A stretch of 64,000 nt of DNA from assembly GCF_007995065.1 (NCBI RefSeq), contig NZ_VOQR01000001.1, forward strand, positions 2,111,001-2,175,000, in the 5' to 3' direction. This DNA is from Sphingomonas ginsenosidivorax. GTDB lineage: Bacteria; Pseudomonadota; Alphaproteobacteria; Sphingomonadales; Sphingomonadaceae. A model generated the notes under the pieces. That model did no database searches. It was not told the origin of the DNA and worked only from the letters and a program-made list of their open reading frames with translations. This document shows positions 15,489 through 25,999 of this stretch, one piece after another (positions within the stretch are counted from its first letter, which is position 1; each line of letters begins with the position of its first letter). The position numbers and the translations under genes are program-made.

Positions 15489-16276
15489 GCATACCCCCGC
15501 TGATCTTCGCGCTGCTGATGTGGTTCATCGGCACGGCCGCGGTGGTCTGGCTCGACAGCCTGCCCGCCAGGACGTTCCGCACCAGCCTGACGCTCGCCGG
15601 ACTGGTCGCGATCGCGGCGACCGCGCTGGTCTGGGTGAAGGCGGACGATGCCGGCGCGAACGGCGCCTATGTCGGATTCGCCGCCGCGATCCTGATCTGG
15701 GGCTGGCACGAGATGAGCTTCCTGATGGGGCATGTCGCCGGACCCAACCGCGCCATATGCCCGCCCGGCGCGACCGGCTGGGCGCGGTTCCGCGCGGCGA
15801 CCGCGACGGTGATCCATCACGAACTCGCGATCGCGGCGACCGCGTGCCTGTTGTTCGCGATCACCTGGGGCGCGCCGAACCAGGCCGCCCCCCTCACCTT
15901 CCTGCTGCTGTTCGTGTTGCGGATATCGGCCAAGTTCAACCTCTTCCTCGGCGTGCCCAATCTCAGCGACGAGGTGTTTCCGGCGCATCTGGCCTATCTC
16001 AAAAGCTATTTCCGCACGCGCCGGATGAACCCGCTCTTCCCCGTCTCGATCCTGCTCGGCAGCGGCATCGCCGCCTGGGCGTGGATCGTGGCCGAGGCGG
16101 CACCGGCGGGCAGCGGAACGTCCGCCACCGCGACGCTGCTCGCGGGACTTGCCGTGCTCGGCGTCGTCGAGCATCTTTTCCTGGTCCTACCGCTACGCGA
16201 TGCGAAGATGTGGCGCTGGGCCTCGAACACCCGAGCGGCCGAAGCCGCCATCACCACCGACGGGGGGATCGCATGA
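15485..16276 (+). CDS. puhE: PuhE, DUF3623 membrane protein
   Basis: 263 residues from a GTG overlapping the acsF stop; the GTG just before it is an alternative. There are about seven hydrophobic helices and the family motif [16 protein letters not shown]. PuhE (DUF3623) is confined to photosynthesis clusters and modulates bacteriochlorophyll or photosystem levels, though its biochemistry is not settled. It overlaps hemA by 4 bases. Confidence 0.9.
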   Translation: MSIPPLIFALLMWFIGTAAVVWLDSLPARTFRTSLTLAGLVAIAATALVWVKADDAGANGAYVGFAAAILIWGWHEMSFLMGHVAGPNRAICPPGATGWARFRAATATVIHHELAIAATACLLFAITWGAPNQAAPLTFLLLFVLRISAKFNLFLGVPNLSDEVFPAHLAYLKSYFRTRRMNPLFPVSILLGSGIAAWAWIVAEAAPAGSGTSATATLLAGLAVLGVVEHLFLVLPLRDAKMWRWASNTRAAEAAITTDGGIA

Positions 16277-17493
16277 ACTACGAGGCGTTTTTCGAGACCG
16301 AACTGACCGCGCTCAAGGACGACGGCCGCTACCGCATCTTCGCCGAGCTCGAGCGCAAGGCGGGCGCCTTTCCGGCGGCCGAGCAGTTCGTCGACCAGGG
16401 CCGCCGACCGGTCACCGTCTGGTGCTCGAACGACTATCTCGGCATGGGCCAGCACCCCAAGGTCCTGGATGCGATGCACGACACGCTCGACCGCTGCGGC
16501 GCGGGCGCGGGCGGCACGCGCAATATTTCGGGCACGACGCACAGCCATGTCCTGCTCGAGGCGGAGCTCGCCGACCTGCACGGCAAGGAGGCCGCGTTGC
16601 TGTTCACCAGCGGCTATGTCTCCAACTGGGCCACGCTCGGCACGCTGGGCGCTCGGCTGCCGGGCTGCGTGATCCTGTCCGATGCGCTCAACCATGCTTC
16701 GATGATCGAGGGCATCCGCCACAGCCGTGCCGAGGTGCAGAAGTTCGATCACAATTCGCCCGAGGATCTCGACCGCCGGTTGTCGACGCTCGATCCGGCG
16801 CGGCCCAAGCTCGTGGCGTTCGAAAGCGTCTATTCGATGGACGGCGACATCGCGCCGATCGCCGAGATCCTCGACGTGTGCGAGGCGCATGGCGCGATGT
16901 CCTATCTCGACGAGGTCCACGGCGTCGGGCTGTACGGCCCGCGCGGCGGCGGCATCGCCGAGCGCGAAGGGCTGATGGACCGGGTGACGGTGATCGAGGG
17001 AACGCTGGGCAAGGCGTTCGGGGTGATGGGCGGCTATATCGCCGCGTCGGCCGCGTTGTGCGATTTCGTGCGCAGCTTCGCCAGCGGGTTCATCTTCACC
17101 ACCGCTTTGCCGCCCGCGCTCGCCGCCGGCGCCGCCGCGAGCATCCGCCACCTCAAGACCAGCCAGGTCGAACGCATCCGCCACCGCGACCGCGTCGCGA
17201 AAGTCCGCCGGCAGCTCGACGCGATGGGCATCCCGACGCTCGACAATCCCAGCCACATCATCCCGATCATGGTCGGCGACGCGCACAAGTGCAAACGCAT
17301 CAGCGACTGGTTGCTCGAGCACCACGGCATCTATGTCCAGCCAATCAACTACCCCACCGTCCCCGTCGGCACCGAACGCCTGCGGCTGACGCCCTCGCCG
17401 GTCCACACCGACGACGATATCGACAAGCTGGTCACGGCGCTGAGCGAAATCTGGTCGCAATGCGAGCTCGCCCGCCAGGCGATGGCCGCGTGA
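16273..17493 (+). CDS. hemA: 5-aminolevulinate synthase
   Basis: 406 residues, the usual size. It condenses glycine and succinyl-CoA to 5-aminolevulinate using PLP. The PLP lysine is in [14 protein letters not shown], the glycine-rich [13 protein letters not shown] loop is present, and [10 protein letters not shown] holds the PLP-pyridine aspartate. As last gene of the bchF operon it would provide tetrapyrrole precursor together with the Mg branch. A second housekeeping copy may exist elsewhere. Confidence 0.96.
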   Translation: MNYEAFFETELTALKDDGRYRIFAELERKAGAFPAAEQFVDQGRRPVTVWCSNDYLGMGQHPKVLDAMHDTLDRCGAGAGGTRNISGTTHSHVLLEAELADLHGKEAALLFTSGYVSNWATLGTLGARLPGCVILSDALNHASMIEGIRHSRAEVQKFDHNSPEDLDRRLSTLDPARPKLVAFESVYSMDGDIAPIAEILDVCEAHGAMSYLDEVHGVGLYGPRGGGIAEREGLMDRVTVIEGTLGKAFGVMGGYIAASAALCDFVRSFASGFIFTTALPPALAAGAAASIRHLKTSQVERIRHRDRVAKVRRQLDAMGIPTLDNPSHIIPIMVGDAHKCKRISDWLLEHHGIYVQPINYPTVPVGTERLRLTPSPVHTDDDIDKLVTALSEIWSQCELARQAMAA

Positions 17494-17550
17494 CGCGCAT
17501 CGAAGGGGGGCTTCGGACTGCTGGCCCGCCCTTCGTGCGCCCTCTCCCCC

Positions 17551-17588
17551 GTTCGCCCTGAGCGAAGGCGAAGGGCCGTCTGACGGCC
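17551..17588. repeat. short interspersed repeat and palindrome after hemA
   Basis: GTTCGCCCTGAGCGAAGGCG (17551-17570) contains an imperfect palindrome around CTGAGC, a type of short repeat frequent in sphingomonads. The perfect palindrome GGCCGTC-T-GACGGCC follows at 17574-17588. It lies in the 150-base gap after hemA. No T-tract follows, so it is not a canonical terminator. Confidence 0.55.
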
Positions 17589-17643
17589 TGCAACAGACAC
17601 GAGACTGGCGTCGACATGAAGCCGCGAAAAGGCGAATACCGCT

Positions 17644-18000
17644 ATGATGGGTGCCCTATTGGGATTGGCGCTGCAGGCCGCGGCGACGGTCACGAGCTCG
17701 CCGGGTCTGGCCGGGACCTGGACCGTTGATCTGTCTGCGCAATCCGGACAGACCTACACCCAACCCATGCAATTGACCCTGCACCCGGATGGGACGGTAA
17801 GCGGATCATTCTACCAGAGCACCATTGAGAACGGTCGATGGAAGACAGATCGCGGACGGACCTGTGCGAGCTTTCGGACCTCGGATGGGAAGGGTCCATA
17901 CCACAGCTCGGTCTGCCTGAGAGGCGATCGCGCCGAAGGCCAGACCTGGGCCGAGCACCGAAACTTCCTGTTCAACTGGATCGCCACGCGGACACCATAG
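17644..18000 (+). CDS. small secreted protein, function unknown
   Basis: 118 residues. A short hydrophobic N-terminus (MMGALLGLALQAAATVTSS) looks like a signal peptide. The mature part is beta-rich, with GTWTVDLSAQSG and LHPDGTVSGSFYQS repeats and two cysteines, a pattern seen in small periplasmic beta-barrel or lipocalin-like proteins. No family is recognised. The start at 17644 or 17647 has only a weak Shine-Dalgarno. It converges with the DUF3422 gene. It may be an accessory gene inserted between the two halves of the cluster. Confidence 0.6.
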   Translation: MMGALLGLALQAAATVTSSPGLAGTWTVDLSAQSGQTYTQPMQLTLHPDGTVSGSFYQSTIENGRWKTDRGRTCASFRTSDGKGPYHSSVCLRGDRAEGQTWAEHRNFLFNWIATRTP

Positions 18001-18058
18001 GGTTCTCCGCGACGATGGACGCGTCGCCCTCGCGCGGCACGAACATTTGGTGCGGTAG

Positions 18059-19306
18059 CTAACGCCCGATATGGCGATGCAGGCGCCACCGCCCGAAAGC
18101 GACGACCGCAACCACCAGCGGGACCGTCGCGGCGACCGCGATCTGGTGCTCGACGCCCGGCACCGCCGAGAGCAGATAGCCGACCAGCGCGACGAGATAA
18201 TAGCTGATCGCGACCACCGACAGCCCCTCGACCGTCTGCTGCAGGCGTAGCTGCACGCGCGCGCGCGCGTCCATCGACAGCAGCAGGTCGCGGTTCTGCT
18301 TGCTGAGCGCGATGTCGATCCGGGTCCGCAGCAGTTCGCTGGTCCGCGCCGCGCGCTGCGACAGATCCTCGAGCCGCGCCGAGAAGGAATCGCAGGTCCG
18401 CACGGCGGGTGCCAACCGCCGCTCGGTGAAGTCGGCCAGCGTCTGGTATCCGCGCACCGCACCGATGCACAGCGACGCCAGCCGCTCGGCGCTGAGCTGC
18501 GCATAGGCCCGTGTCGCGCTCACCCGGTACCGCGTTTCGGCGACGAGTTGGGCGAGTTGCGCCGACAGGAAGGTCAGTTCGTCGAGCAGCTGGTCGTCCT
18601 GCGACGTCCGTTCGGACACCGCCTGCGTCAGGTGCGCCAGCCGCGCTTCCAGCATGGTGACGCTGGGGGACAGGCGCTGCGCCAGCGGCAGGCCGAGCAG
18701 CGCCATGTTGCGATAATTGCCGAGCTCCTGCAGCCGCAGCACGAGCTGTGCGGGTTCGTCGCGTTCCAGCCCGCGGTCGATAACCAGCAAACGGCCATAG
18801 CCGTCCTCGTTCAGCCGGAAGTCCGAAACGATCCGCGCGCTGCCGTCGGCGACGTCGCACAGGATCGTCGCTTCGGGCGAACACCAGCTTTCGACATCGA
18901 TCGCGGCCGCGTCGGCGTCGCGCATGACGGCAATCTGCGTCGCGCGGATGATCGCGCCTGGCATGTCCGACAGCACCAATGGCAGGACGGGATCGAACCA
19001 GTGGGGATCGAACGGCGCATCGAATGCACCTGGGCGCAGAAGGGTATAGGTGGCGAACTCGGTATGGCGCTCCCACACCAGCGTCATGCCACCGAGCGCG
19101 AGCACGCCGTATTTGCTCGCCAGCGGCACGATCGAACGGCCATCGATTGCCAGCATGTCGATATGATCGCGCGCGGCGTCGGCGGTGGCCTCGTCGAGCA
19201 CGGTGACGATCTGCACCAGCCGACACGGCGCGGCCAGTCGCGGCAGACGCCGCAGGTGCATCTCCTCGGACAGTGCGGCACGCAGCGGGTGGTTGGGCAT
19301 CGTCAT
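18059..19306 (-). CDS. DUF3422 family membrane protein
   Basis: 415 residues. The sequence matches the DUF3422 pattern: an N-terminal alpha/beta region with PNHPLRAALSEEMHLRRLP and ERHTEFATYT, a helical middle (about residues 210-340) with coiled-coil character, and two C-terminal membrane helices (SYYLVALVGYLLSAV and VAATVPLVVAVVAF). The family is widespread in Proteobacteria with no established function. Here it sits just upstream of pufC's end and may be read separately from the puf operon. Confidence 0.88.
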   Translation of the reverse strand: MTMPNHPLRAALSEEMHLRRLPRLAAPCRLVQIVTVLDEATADAARDHIDMLAIDGRSIVPLASKYGVLALGGMTLVWERHTEFATYTLLRPGAFDAPFDPHWFDPVLPLVLSDMPGAIIRATQIAVMRDADAAAIDVESWCSPEATILCDVADGSARIVSDFRLNEDGYGRLLVIDRGLERDEPAQLVLRLQELGNYRNMALLGLPLAQRLSPSVTMLEARLAHLTQAVSERTSQDDQLLDELTFLSAQLAQLVAETRYRVSATRAYAQLSAERLASLCIGAVRGYQTLADFTERRLAPAVRTCDSFSARLEDLSQRAARTSELLRTRIDIALSKQNRDLLLSMDARARVQLRLQQTVEGLSVVAISYYLVALVGYLLSAVPGVEHQIAVAATVPLVVAVVAFGRWRLHRHIGR

Positions 19307-19358
19307 GCGTCGCGGCCCGCCGGGGTTGCGAACTGCCCCCGCGACGCCGCGACCGGGG

Positions 19359-20456
19359 TCATTTCCTCGCCGTCATCGCCGCCGGCTTGGCAAAGGCACC
19401 GGGCACCGCGGCCGCGCCGCTCCCATCCGTGCCACCCTCGGGCGCCGCCTCCGGCGCCGCGCCGCCCCACAGGATCGGAGCCTGCGCGATCATGCAGACC
19501 CCGCCGAGCGGCTTCGACACGCCCTGGTGGCAGGTGGTGCAATTGACCTTGTAGGGATCGCCATGCGGCCCCTTGCGGTACGCCGGGAACACCCTTTGCA
19601 GCGACTGGATGTAGTTCTCGTTGACGTCGCGGACCATGCGGATGCCGTAATAGGCGGTCCCGCGTTGCGCCCGGCTGAGGTTCCAGGCGCGGAACGACTG
19701 GCTGTTGTGGCAATAGGTGCAGTTCACGCCCAGCGCGCCGCTGATGTGCATCATCAGGCCATAGCTCTGCTCGGCGGCCTTGATCGACACGATATGGTCG
19801 GAACTCGGGAACGGGCTGCTGCTCGCGACCCTTATCTGCGCCTTGCCGCTCAGATATTGCGCGAACGGGTCATAGGGCAGCGAGGCATAGCCGACATTCT
19901 GGTTGGGGGTGTTCTGGCCATGCTTGTTGCGCAGGATGGTCGTCGGCTCGGTCGTGCCTTCCGCCATCGCCCATTTATACTCGGGAACGGCGTTGCCGCG
20001 GTGACAGGTATAGCAGGTCACGCCGGTCAGCTTGACGTGGCTCGCCCATTTCGAATTGATCGTCTGCGTCATCTGCAGCATCCGCCGCGCCACGACCTTG
20101 GTGTATTTCTCGTCCGAGGCCATGTTCTCGGGGTTGTGGCAGTAATTGCAGCCCTGTTCGGGCGGCGCGACCCATTGGTTCATCTCGGCCATGAGATGGT
20201 CGAAACGCTCCTTGCTCAGCCCTGCGACCACCTTGACGTTCTGATAGCTCTCCCCCGCGGTCGGACCACCGTCCGGCGGCAAGGGATAAGGCGCGGGCGG
20301 GATGGCGGTCGCTTCGGCGATCGTATCCGGGTCGATGATCTGGTTGAGCCCGGCGCCGCGATAGCCGGTCTGCGTCGAGCGCTTGGGACCGAGTTCGCAG
20401 CCCGCGAGCAGGAGCACGCTGCCGCCCAGCGCGACGATCGTGACGACCCGGGTCAT
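19359..20456 (-). CDS. pufC: reaction-centre tetraheme cytochrome c subunit
   Basis: 365 residues. A lipobox (LLLAGC) follows the signal peptide, so it is an outer-face lipoprotein bound to the reaction centre. Four CxxCH haem sites are visible: CNYCH, CYTCH, CTYCH and CTTCH. It re-reduces the photo-oxidised special pair. The C-terminal 40 residues are Ala/Gly/Pro-rich beyond the last haem. Its ATG overlaps the pufM stop (ATGA) and it ends the pufBALMC block. Confidence 0.97.
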   Translation of the reverse strand: MTRVVTIVALGGSVLLLAGCELGPKRSTQTGYRGAGLNQIIDPDTIAEATAIPPAPYPLPPDGGPTAGESYQNVKVVAGLSKERFDHLMAEMNQWVAPPEQGCNYCHNPENMASDEKYTKVVARRMLQMTQTINSKWASHVKLTGVTCYTCHRGNAVPEYKWAMAEGTTEPTTILRNKHGQNTPNQNVGYASLPYDPFAQYLSGKAQIRVASSSPFPSSDHIVSIKAAEQSYGLMMHISGALGVNCTYCHNSQSFRAWNLSRAQRGTAYYGIRMVRDVNENYIQSLQRVFPAYRKGPHGDPYKVNCTTCHQGVSKPLGGVCMIAQAPILWGGAAPEAAPEGGTDGSGAAAVPGAFAKPAAMTARK

Positions 20457-21427
20457 TGCGGCGCTCCCGGCAGGGTCGCGGGATCGATGACGCCGGTCCC
20501 CGGATAATGCGGCGCATAGCCGTGGAGGATCGCCCAGAGATACCAGTTGTCGACCACCGTCCCCGTCAGCAGGATGCCGATCGCACCGGTCAGCGGGGTC
20601 AACACCGCGAACCACCAGGCCCAGCGATGGATCGATTCCGCGGTCGCGTTGAACCCCATCGTCCAGCGCCAGAACAGCGCACCGCGCTCGAACGCGGTGC
20701 CGCGATCGGTGATCTGCTCGATCTCGCGCTCGCTACCATAGCGCCCGGTCGCGAGCACGGTCGCGCCGTGCATCGCGAACAACATCGTCGATCCATAGAG
20801 GAAGACGATCGAGAGGCAGTGGAAGGGATTGTAGAACAGATTGCCGTAGCGGATCGAAAACGCCGCGGTCCAGTCGAGGTGCGGGAAGATGCCGAACGGC
20901 ACCGCTTCCGCCCAGCTGCGCATCAGCATCGGCCGGATGAACCCCAGCGTCAGGATCAGGAAGATGCCCGCCCCGAATGCCCAGGCGACATGCGTTCCCA
21001 TGCCGAGCGCCCGGGCGCGTGCGAAGGTGCGGACCCACCACAGGATCAGCGCGGTGCTCATGAAGAAGCCCGCCATCTGCCACCAGCCGCCCTGCGCCAG
21101 CGGCACGAACATCTGGAAGCCCCATTGCGGGCCGGGTGGTTCGAGCGCGAGCCAGGGCAGCTGGCGAGCGAACTGGACGGGATCCCAGCCGACGCTGGCG
21201 AACATGTTGAGCCCGATGATCTCGAAGGCAAGGAAGGCGCAGCCGAGCGACGCGATGCCGAGCTTGCCGAGATAGATCGGTCCGATCTGCGCGGCGCCCA
21301 GCTTGCCGGCCCAGTAATTGTAGCTGCCCTCGCCGATCCGTCGGAAGCTGCCCGCCGGCAGTGGCGGCCCCGATTCGAGGGGGCCGCGCAACTGCACCTG
21401 CGTGAACATGTTCTGATAGCGTGCCAT
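20453..21427 (-). CDS. pufM: photosynthetic reaction centre subunit M
   Basis: 324 residues from the ATG at 21427 (MARYQN); an adjacent ATG at 21430 is equally possible. There are five transmembrane helices. Conserved histidines for bacteriochlorophyll and iron lie in FPHLDW, NPFHCLS, FAMHGAT and ESIHRWAWW. PufM pairs with PufL to bind the special pair, bacteriopheophytins, quinones and non-haem iron. It follows pufL after 12 bases. Confidence 0.97.
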   Translation of the reverse strand: MARYQNMFTQVQLRGPLESGPPLPAGSFRRIGEGSYNYWAGKLGAAQIGPIYLGKLGIASLGCAFLAFEIIGLNMFASVGWDPVQFARQLPWLALEPPGPQWGFQMFVPLAQGGWWQMAGFFMSTALILWWVRTFARARALGMGTHVAWAFGAGIFLILTLGFIRPMLMRSWAEAVPFGIFPHLDWTAAFSIRYGNLFYNPFHCLSIVFLYGSTMLFAMHGATVLATGRYGSEREIEQITDRGTAFERGALFWRWTMGFNATAESIHRWAWWFAVLTPLTGAIGILLTGTVVDNWYLWAILHGYAPHYPGTGVIDPATLPGAPQ

Positions 21428-21439
21428 CATACCCCCCCT

Positions 21440-22264
21440 TCAGGACCAGATCGGCAGGTTGAGCCACCACGTCCACCATTCGGGCCAGCCGCGCGTCCAG
21501 AGCGGCCCCGAGATGATGATGCAGATCGCGCTCCAGAACCCGGCGCTGAGCGCGAGGAACAGCCCGAGCCGGTGGATGCCCAGCGTACCGATCGAATAGC
21601 CGATCGTGTCGCGGAAGAACGCGTCCTCATATTCGGGCGACTTGACCGCTTCGCCCGGCGCCGGATTGACCGCCGACAGCACCAAGGCGCCGTGGAAGGC
21701 GAGCGCGCCGCCGGTGGTGAAGAAGAAGCTCACCGCGATCATGTGCGCGGGGTTGTAGTGGAAATGGAGATATTGGTAGCCGGTGTTCGACACCCAATCG
21801 AGGTGGCTGAAGATGCCGTAGGGGAAGCCGAAGCCCCACGCCCCGAGCAGCCAGGGCCGCACCACGACGAGCGAGACATAGGCGAAGATCGCGAAGCCGT
21901 ACGCAAAGGGCACGTGATACCCCATGCCGAGCTTTCGGCAGATCTCGACCTGGCGCAGCGCCCAGGACACGAACGCGCCGATCGCGCACATCGTGATGAT
22001 CTGCCAGAACCCGCCTTCGCGAAGCGGCGCCAGCCCTAGCCCGTAGGAGATGTCCGGCGGCGCGATGCTGATCAGCCACGGGTTCCAGGTCGGCCCCAGC
22101 GACGCGTCGTAGAAGATCAGCGCGGTGCCCAGCGACGCGCAGATCGCGGTCATCACCCCGAAGAAGCCGACATAGAAGGGACCGACCCAGAAATCGAACA
22201 GGTCGCCGCCGATCAGCGTGCCCCCTCGCACCCGATATTTTCGCTCGAAGCTCAGCAGCGCCAT
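21440..22264 (-). CDS. pufL: photosynthetic reaction centre subunit L
   Basis: 274 residues, [15 protein letters not shown] at the N-terminus. Five helices with the L-subunit signatures [20 protein letters not shown] and [10 protein letters not shown] carry the special-pair, accessory-chlorin and iron histidines. The Shine-Dalgarno GGAG, 5-8 bases upstream, is inside a potential hairpin. The gap of 105 bases from pufA is the usual site for intercistronic mRNA structure in puf operons. Confidence 0.97.
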   Translation of the reverse strand: MALLSFERKYRVRGGTLIGGDLFDFWVGPFYVGFFGVMTAICASLGTALIFYDASLGPTWNPWLISIAPPDISYGLGLAPLREGGFWQIITMCAIGAFVSWALRQVEICRKLGMGYHVPFAYGFAIFAYVSLVVVRPWLLGAWGFGFPYGIFSHLDWVSNTGYQYLHFHYNPAHMIAVSFFFTTGGALAFHGALVLSAVNPAPGEAVKSPEYEDAFFRDTIGYSIGTLGIHRLGLFLALSAGFWSAICIIISGPLWTRGWPEWWTWWLNLPIWS

Positions 22265-22270
22265 CGCATC

Positions 22271-22297
22271 TCTCCGCCCCCCGGCGGATGCCGGAGA
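22271..22297 (-). promoter_or_regulatory. hairpin over the pufL ribosome-binding site
   Basis: On the mRNA strand TCTCCG (22297-22292) pairs with CGGAGA (22276-22271), which includes the pufL Shine-Dalgarno. The interior also has CCGGC-ATCC-GCCGG, a competing inner stem. In puf operons structures here stabilise pufBA mRNA and lower pufLM output relative to LH1. Role inferred from that precedent. Confidence 0.45.
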
Positions 22298-22369
22298 ATC
22301 CCTGTCAGGTCGTCATCGGGGGGCGAGGCCGGACCGACCCCGCCCGCCCGTATCCACGAACGGCGCGGG

Positions 22370-22558
22370 TCAGGTTCCCGCCGGGGCCGCGGGCGCCGCG
22401 GGTGCGCCGACCGCATTGGTCTTGTGCGGGCCGTCCAGCCAGTTGAACCGATCGGTGCTGAGCAAGATGAAGTGGATCAACAGTGCGAGCACCATCAGGA
22501 AGATGAACAGTGCGACGAGCGAACGCCGCGGGTCGAAGATCAGCCAGATTCTCCACAT
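22370..22558 (-). CDS. pufA: light-harvesting LH1 alpha chain
   Basis: 62 residues. The single membrane helix carries the LH1 alpha pattern [20 protein letters not shown], with the bacteriochlorophyll-binding His in [19 protein letters not shown]-terminal [11 protein letters not shown] tail extends beyond the usual end. AGGA lies upstream of the ATG. It is 44 bases after pufB and precedes pufL. Confidence 0.95.
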   Translation of the reverse strand: MWRIWLIFDPRRSLVALFIFLMVLALLIHFILLSTDRFNWLDGPHKTNAVGAPAAPAAPAGT

Positions 22559-22602
22559 GACGTGGTTCCTCTCTCTACGATGAAGGGATCAGACGGGTCG
22601 GA

Positions 22603-22767
22603 TCAAAGCCAGGGCCGCCAGCTCCAGACCAGGAAGTGCGCGATGATCGCGACGACCGTGAAGATCAGGAAGCTCATGATGAACAGCTTGTGGAATTCCT
22701 TGGCCTCTTCGGGCGTCAGATAGGTGCCCGGCCCCATCCTCTCGTCTCTGTCTCTCGGGTCGCTCAT
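22603..22767 (-). CDS. pufB: light-harvesting LH1 beta chain
   Basis: 54 residues from the ATG at 22767, with GGAG 8 bases upstream. It has the antenna beta signature: LTPEEAKEFHKLFIMSF with a membrane helix ending IAHFLVWSWRPWL, where the His of AHFLVW ligates bacteriochlorophyll. With PufA it forms the LH1 ring. It is the first puf gene, 133 bases after bchZ, so the puf promoter may lie in the bchZ end or this gap. Confidence 0.95.
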   Translation of the reverse strand: MSDPRDRDERMGPGTYLTPEEAKEFHKLFIMSFLIFTVVAIIAHFLVWSWRPWL

Positions 22768-22900
22768 GTCTACGTCTCCGTGTTTCCTGGCGAGGACAGG
22801 AGCGTGATGCGCTCCCTGCATCCCTGCGGGCCGGATGCCCGCCTGGATCCGGTGAACCGCGACGATCGGCGACCGACCGCGCGGGAAAGGAGGGCCGCGG

Positions 22901-24346
22901 TCATGATGCGCGACTTTCGAGGATGGCGAGCGCGAGGCGCTCGGGCGTGACGCGGTGTTCGCCGGCACGACGCGCGGCGCGCTCGGCGGCGTCGCGGATG
23001 CGCTTGGCCATCGAGATCCGCACCAGCACCGGCGCGCGCTCGACCTCGGCATCGAACTGGGTCTTGGCGGTATCGTCCCACGCGACCTCGCGCTCGATCC
23101 GCGCCGGCGTCGCCTCGGCCTGGTCGAGTTGCCCGGCGAGCGGCAGGATATGGAAGAGCGCGTCGAACAGCGCGTTGCACACTTCCTGGATAAGGTAGGT
23201 CGCACCGGCATAGCCCATGAACGGCGTGCCGGTGTGGCGGCGGATGATCGCGCCGGGGAAGCTTGCGGGGATGTAGACGCCGCGCGCGCCGGCCTCGGCC
23301 ATGTACATCCGCTCGTTGAAGCTCCCGAACACGATCAGCGGCGGGTTGGTCCGGATCGCGGCGATCACCGCCTGGTTGTCCGGCTTGATCCCGGCCGCGC
23401 GACTGAACGCGAAATGACAGGGCAGCCCCATGTCGGTTTCGAGGAAATTGCGGATGCCGCGCGCGTAGGTGTCGGTGGCGACGATGCCGAAGCTCGCTGT
23501 GCCGAAGAAATCCTGCGTGACTGACCGCCACAGGTCCCAGATCGGCTTGATCGTGGTGTGCTTCTCGCGTTCGATGAACGGTTCGGGGTCGAGCCCGAGC
23601 AGCGCGCCAAGCTTGCGCAGGAACAGCGTGGTGCTTTCCAGCCCGATCGGCGCCTGCAGATAGGGGCGTTCGAGCGCCTCGCACAGCCCGCGGCCGAACT
23701 CGCGGTACATACAGACGTTGACGCGCGCGTCGGCAAGTTTGCGGACGTCGGCGAGATGGCTGCCGAGCGGGAAGACCATCCCGACGTCCGCGCCGATCCC
23801 CTCGACCAGGCGCCGGATCTCGGCGAGGTCGGACGGCATGTTGAAGCTGCCGTACATCGGACCGATGATGTTGACCCTGGGGCGTTCGCCCTCCTTGAGC
23901 GGACGCAGTGCGGATACCTTTTTCGGGCCGAACTGTGTCCACAGCCAGGTCAGCGCGCGGTCGCCCGACTGCCATTGATCCTCGTCGATCGTGCGCGGCA
24001 GGAAACGCTGGATGGCGGTGCCCTCGGGCGTCACCCCGCCGCCGATCATCTCGGCGATCGAGCCCGTCACGACCACGGCGGGCAGATCGGGATCGAGCGT
24101 CGCCCAGGCGCGCTTCATCGCACCCTCCGTGCCGTCGCGGCCGAGCTCCTGCTCGCCGAGCCCGGTGACGACGATCGGCAGTTCGTGCGGTGGCAGCGCG
24201 TCGGTGTAGTGCAGGACGGAGGTGACCGGCAGGTTCTCGCACCCTACCGGGCCGTCGATGATCACCTGCAGGCCCTTGATCGCGGTGAAGGCGTAGACCG
24301 CGCCCCAATAGCCGCCCGCGCGGTCGTGATCGAGGATGAGGGTCAT
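22901..24346 (-). CDS. bchZ: chlorophyllide a reductase subunit Z
   Basis: 481 residues from the ATG at 24346, which has GGGAGG 7 bases upstream. BchZ is the NifK-like catalytic subunit of chlorophyllide a oxidoreductase (BchXYZ), which reduces ring B to the bacteriochlorin. The start [20 protein letters not shown] and the cysteine in [13 protein letters not shown] are characteristic. It is preceded by bchY across a 133-base gap that carries a repeat. Confidence 0.96.
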   Translation of the reverse strand: MTLILDHDRAGGYWGAVYAFTAIKGLQVIIDGPVGCENLPVTSVLHYTDALPPHELPIVVTGLGEQELGRDGTEGAMKRAWATLDPDLPAVVVTGSIAEMIGGGVTPEGTAIQRFLPRTIDEDQWQSGDRALTWLWTQFGPKKVSALRPLKEGERPRVNIIGPMYGSFNMPSDLAEIRRLVEGIGADVGMVFPLGSHLADVRKLADARVNVCMYREFGRGLCEALERPYLQAPIGLESTTLFLRKLGALLGLDPEPFIEREKHTTIKPIWDLWRSVTQDFFGTASFGIVATDTYARGIRNFLETDMGLPCHFAFSRAAGIKPDNQAVIAAIRTNPPLIVFGSFNERMYMAEAGARGVYIPASFPGAIIRRHTGTPFMGYAGATYLIQEVCNALFDALFHILPLAGQLDQAEATPARIEREVAWDDTAKTQFDAEVERAPVLVRISMAKRIRDAAERAARRAGEHRVTPERLALAILESRAS

Positions 24347-24370
24347 GGCCTGCCCTCCCGTCCGCACGCC

Positions 24371-24462
24371 TCGTCATGCTGAACTCGGTTCAGCATCCAC
24401 GGTGAAACAAAGGCGGTCTGCGCCTGTTGCGCGGTGGACCCTGAAACGCGTTCAGGGTGACG
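24371..24462. repeat. imperfect inverted repeat in the bchY-bchZ gap
   Basis: The arms CGTCATGCTGAACTCGGTTC onward (24372-24400) and 24434-24462 are inverted copies matching at about 23 of 29 positions. Each also contains its own palindrome (GCTGAACtcgGTTCAGC and CCCTGAAacgcgTTCAGGG). The core resembles a sphingomonad short interspersed repeat built on TTCAGGGT. It lies inside the bchCXYZ transcript and would fold as a hairpin. Confidence 0.75.
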
Positions 24463-24479
24463 GGTGGGGAGGAGGCCGC

Positions 24480-25997
24480 TCATACCCCGACACTCTCTTC
24501 CGCCTTCGCGGCGGCGATGCGCTTGGCGGCGTACTTCGCCTTAAACTCGGGGCGGTCGACTGGCGTGTGATCCCACACCCCTGCGGTAGCCCCCGACCCG
24601 ACCCCATCGAAGAACGCGCTCATCCGGTCGAACCGCGACTGGTTGGCGAGCGCAGCGTTGACCACAAGCGCGAGGCTCCCTGCCCCCGCCGGCCCCATCA
24701 GCGGCCGCGCAGAGATCAGGTTGGTGAAGTAGAGCGCCGGGATCGCGCGCTGCTTGGCATGCTGGACTACCGGCGTGGTGCCGATCGCCAGGTCGGGCCC
24801 GAACGCGTCGACCGCCGCGAGATCCTGTTCCAGACTGGCGCGATACTGGACCCGGACGCCGTGCGCCTCCAGCCAGACGCGATCCGGGTCCGACCAGATC
24901 GTCCGCGGGCAGGCGGTGCCGACATAGGGCACGTCGGCGCCGCTCTCGATCAGCAGCCGCGCGACCAGCAGTTCGGAACCCTCATAGCCCGACACGGTGA
25001 TCCGCCCGCGGATCGGCTTGGCGGCGAGTGCGCCGCGGATCGCGGGCAGGAAGCGGTTCTTGGCCGCGTCGACCTTGCTTTGGGCTATGCCGCACGCCGT
25101 ACCGATCGCGTCCAGCCACGCTGCAGTGCCCTCCGCGCCGACGGGCGCCGAGCCCACTACCGTCCGCCCCGCCGCCTCGAACTCGCGGACGCTGGCGGTG
25201 TAGAAGGGATGGATCGCCGCGACGACCGCGCAGTCGAGCGCGCTGTACAGCTCGCGCCATTCGCGGGTCGGCACGACCGGGCCGGCAGCGAGGCCGAGCG
25301 GTTCGAGCAGCAGCCCGATACCCGGCGGGTCGGCGGGGAACATCTCGCCCAGCAGCGTGACGGTCGGGCGGTCGGGACGCTGCTTCGGCGCGGCGACCGG
25401 GCCGGACTCGGCTTCCTTGCGCGCATAGGCGAGCATCGCGCCGGCGAGCACGTCCTTGGCCTCGGCATGCGTCGGCACGCCGAACCCCGGCACGTCGATG
25501 CCGATCACGCGGACGCCGTTGATTTGGTCGGGCAGCAATTGCAGCGGCACGCCCGACGCGGTCGGCACGCACAGATTGGTGACGATGATCGTGTCGTACA
25601 AAGCGGGGTCGGCGATCTGGTGGGCCGCGTCGCGGACATCCTCGAACAGCTTGCCGGTGACGAGCGTTTCGGACGAGAACGGCACATAGCCGACGCTGCG
25701 CTTGGCGCCGTAGAAATGCGACGTGAAGGTGAGGCCGTACACACAGCACGCTGACCCCGACAGGATCGTTGCGGTGCGCCGCATCCTGAGGCCGACGCGC
25801 AGCGACCCGAAGGCGGGGCACATCGATTGCGGCTGGTCGTGCGGGCCCTTCGGATAATCCGCGTCGTAGCGCGCGAGCACGTCGGACTTGCCGGCGAGTT
25901 CGGCGGCCTCGCGCAGCGTCGCGCCGCTCGAACATCCGCCGGTGTCGGCCTTGAGGTCGATCCGGTCGCGATCGCGGAGGGGGGCGTGCGGGTCCAC
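24480..25997 (-). CDS. bchY: chlorophyllide a reductase subunit Y
   Basis: 505 residues from a GTG at 25997, two bases past the bchX stop; no ATG or clear Shine-Dalgarno is nearby, so translation probably depends on coupling. BchY is the NifD-like partner of BchZ. The cysteines in GGCSSGATLRE, QSMCPAFGS and TNLCVPTASG fit cluster binding. Length is normal for the family. Confidence 0.94.
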   Translation of the reverse strand: MDPHAPLRDRDRIDLKADTGGCSSGATLREAAELAGKSDVLARYDADYPKGPHDQPQSMCPAFGSLRVGLRMRRTATILSGSACCVYGLTFTSHFYGAKRSVGYVPFSSETLVTGKLFEDVRDAAHQIADPALYDTIIVTNLCVPTASGVPLQLLPDQINGVRVIGIDVPGFGVPTHAEAKDVLAGAMLAYARKEAESGPVAAPKQRPDRPTVTLLGEMFPADPPGIGLLLEPLGLAAGPVVPTREWRELYSALDCAVVAAIHPFYTASVREFEAAGRTVVGSAPVGAEGTAAWLDAIGTACGIAQSKVDAAKNRFLPAIRGALAAKPIRGRITVSGYEGSELLVARLLIESGADVPYVGTACPRTIWSDPDRVWLEAHGVRVQYRASLEQDLAAVDAFGPDLAIGTTPVVQHAKQRAIPALYFTNLISARPLMGPAGAGSLALVVNAALANQSRFDRMSAFFDGVGSGATAGVWDHTPVDRPEFKAKYAAKRIAAAKAEESVGV

Positions 25998-25999
25998 GA

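Noticed and set aside
17574..17588. Perfect palindrome after hemA as an intrinsic terminator
   Set aside because: The stem is only 7 pairs with a 1-base loop and no T-tract follows.
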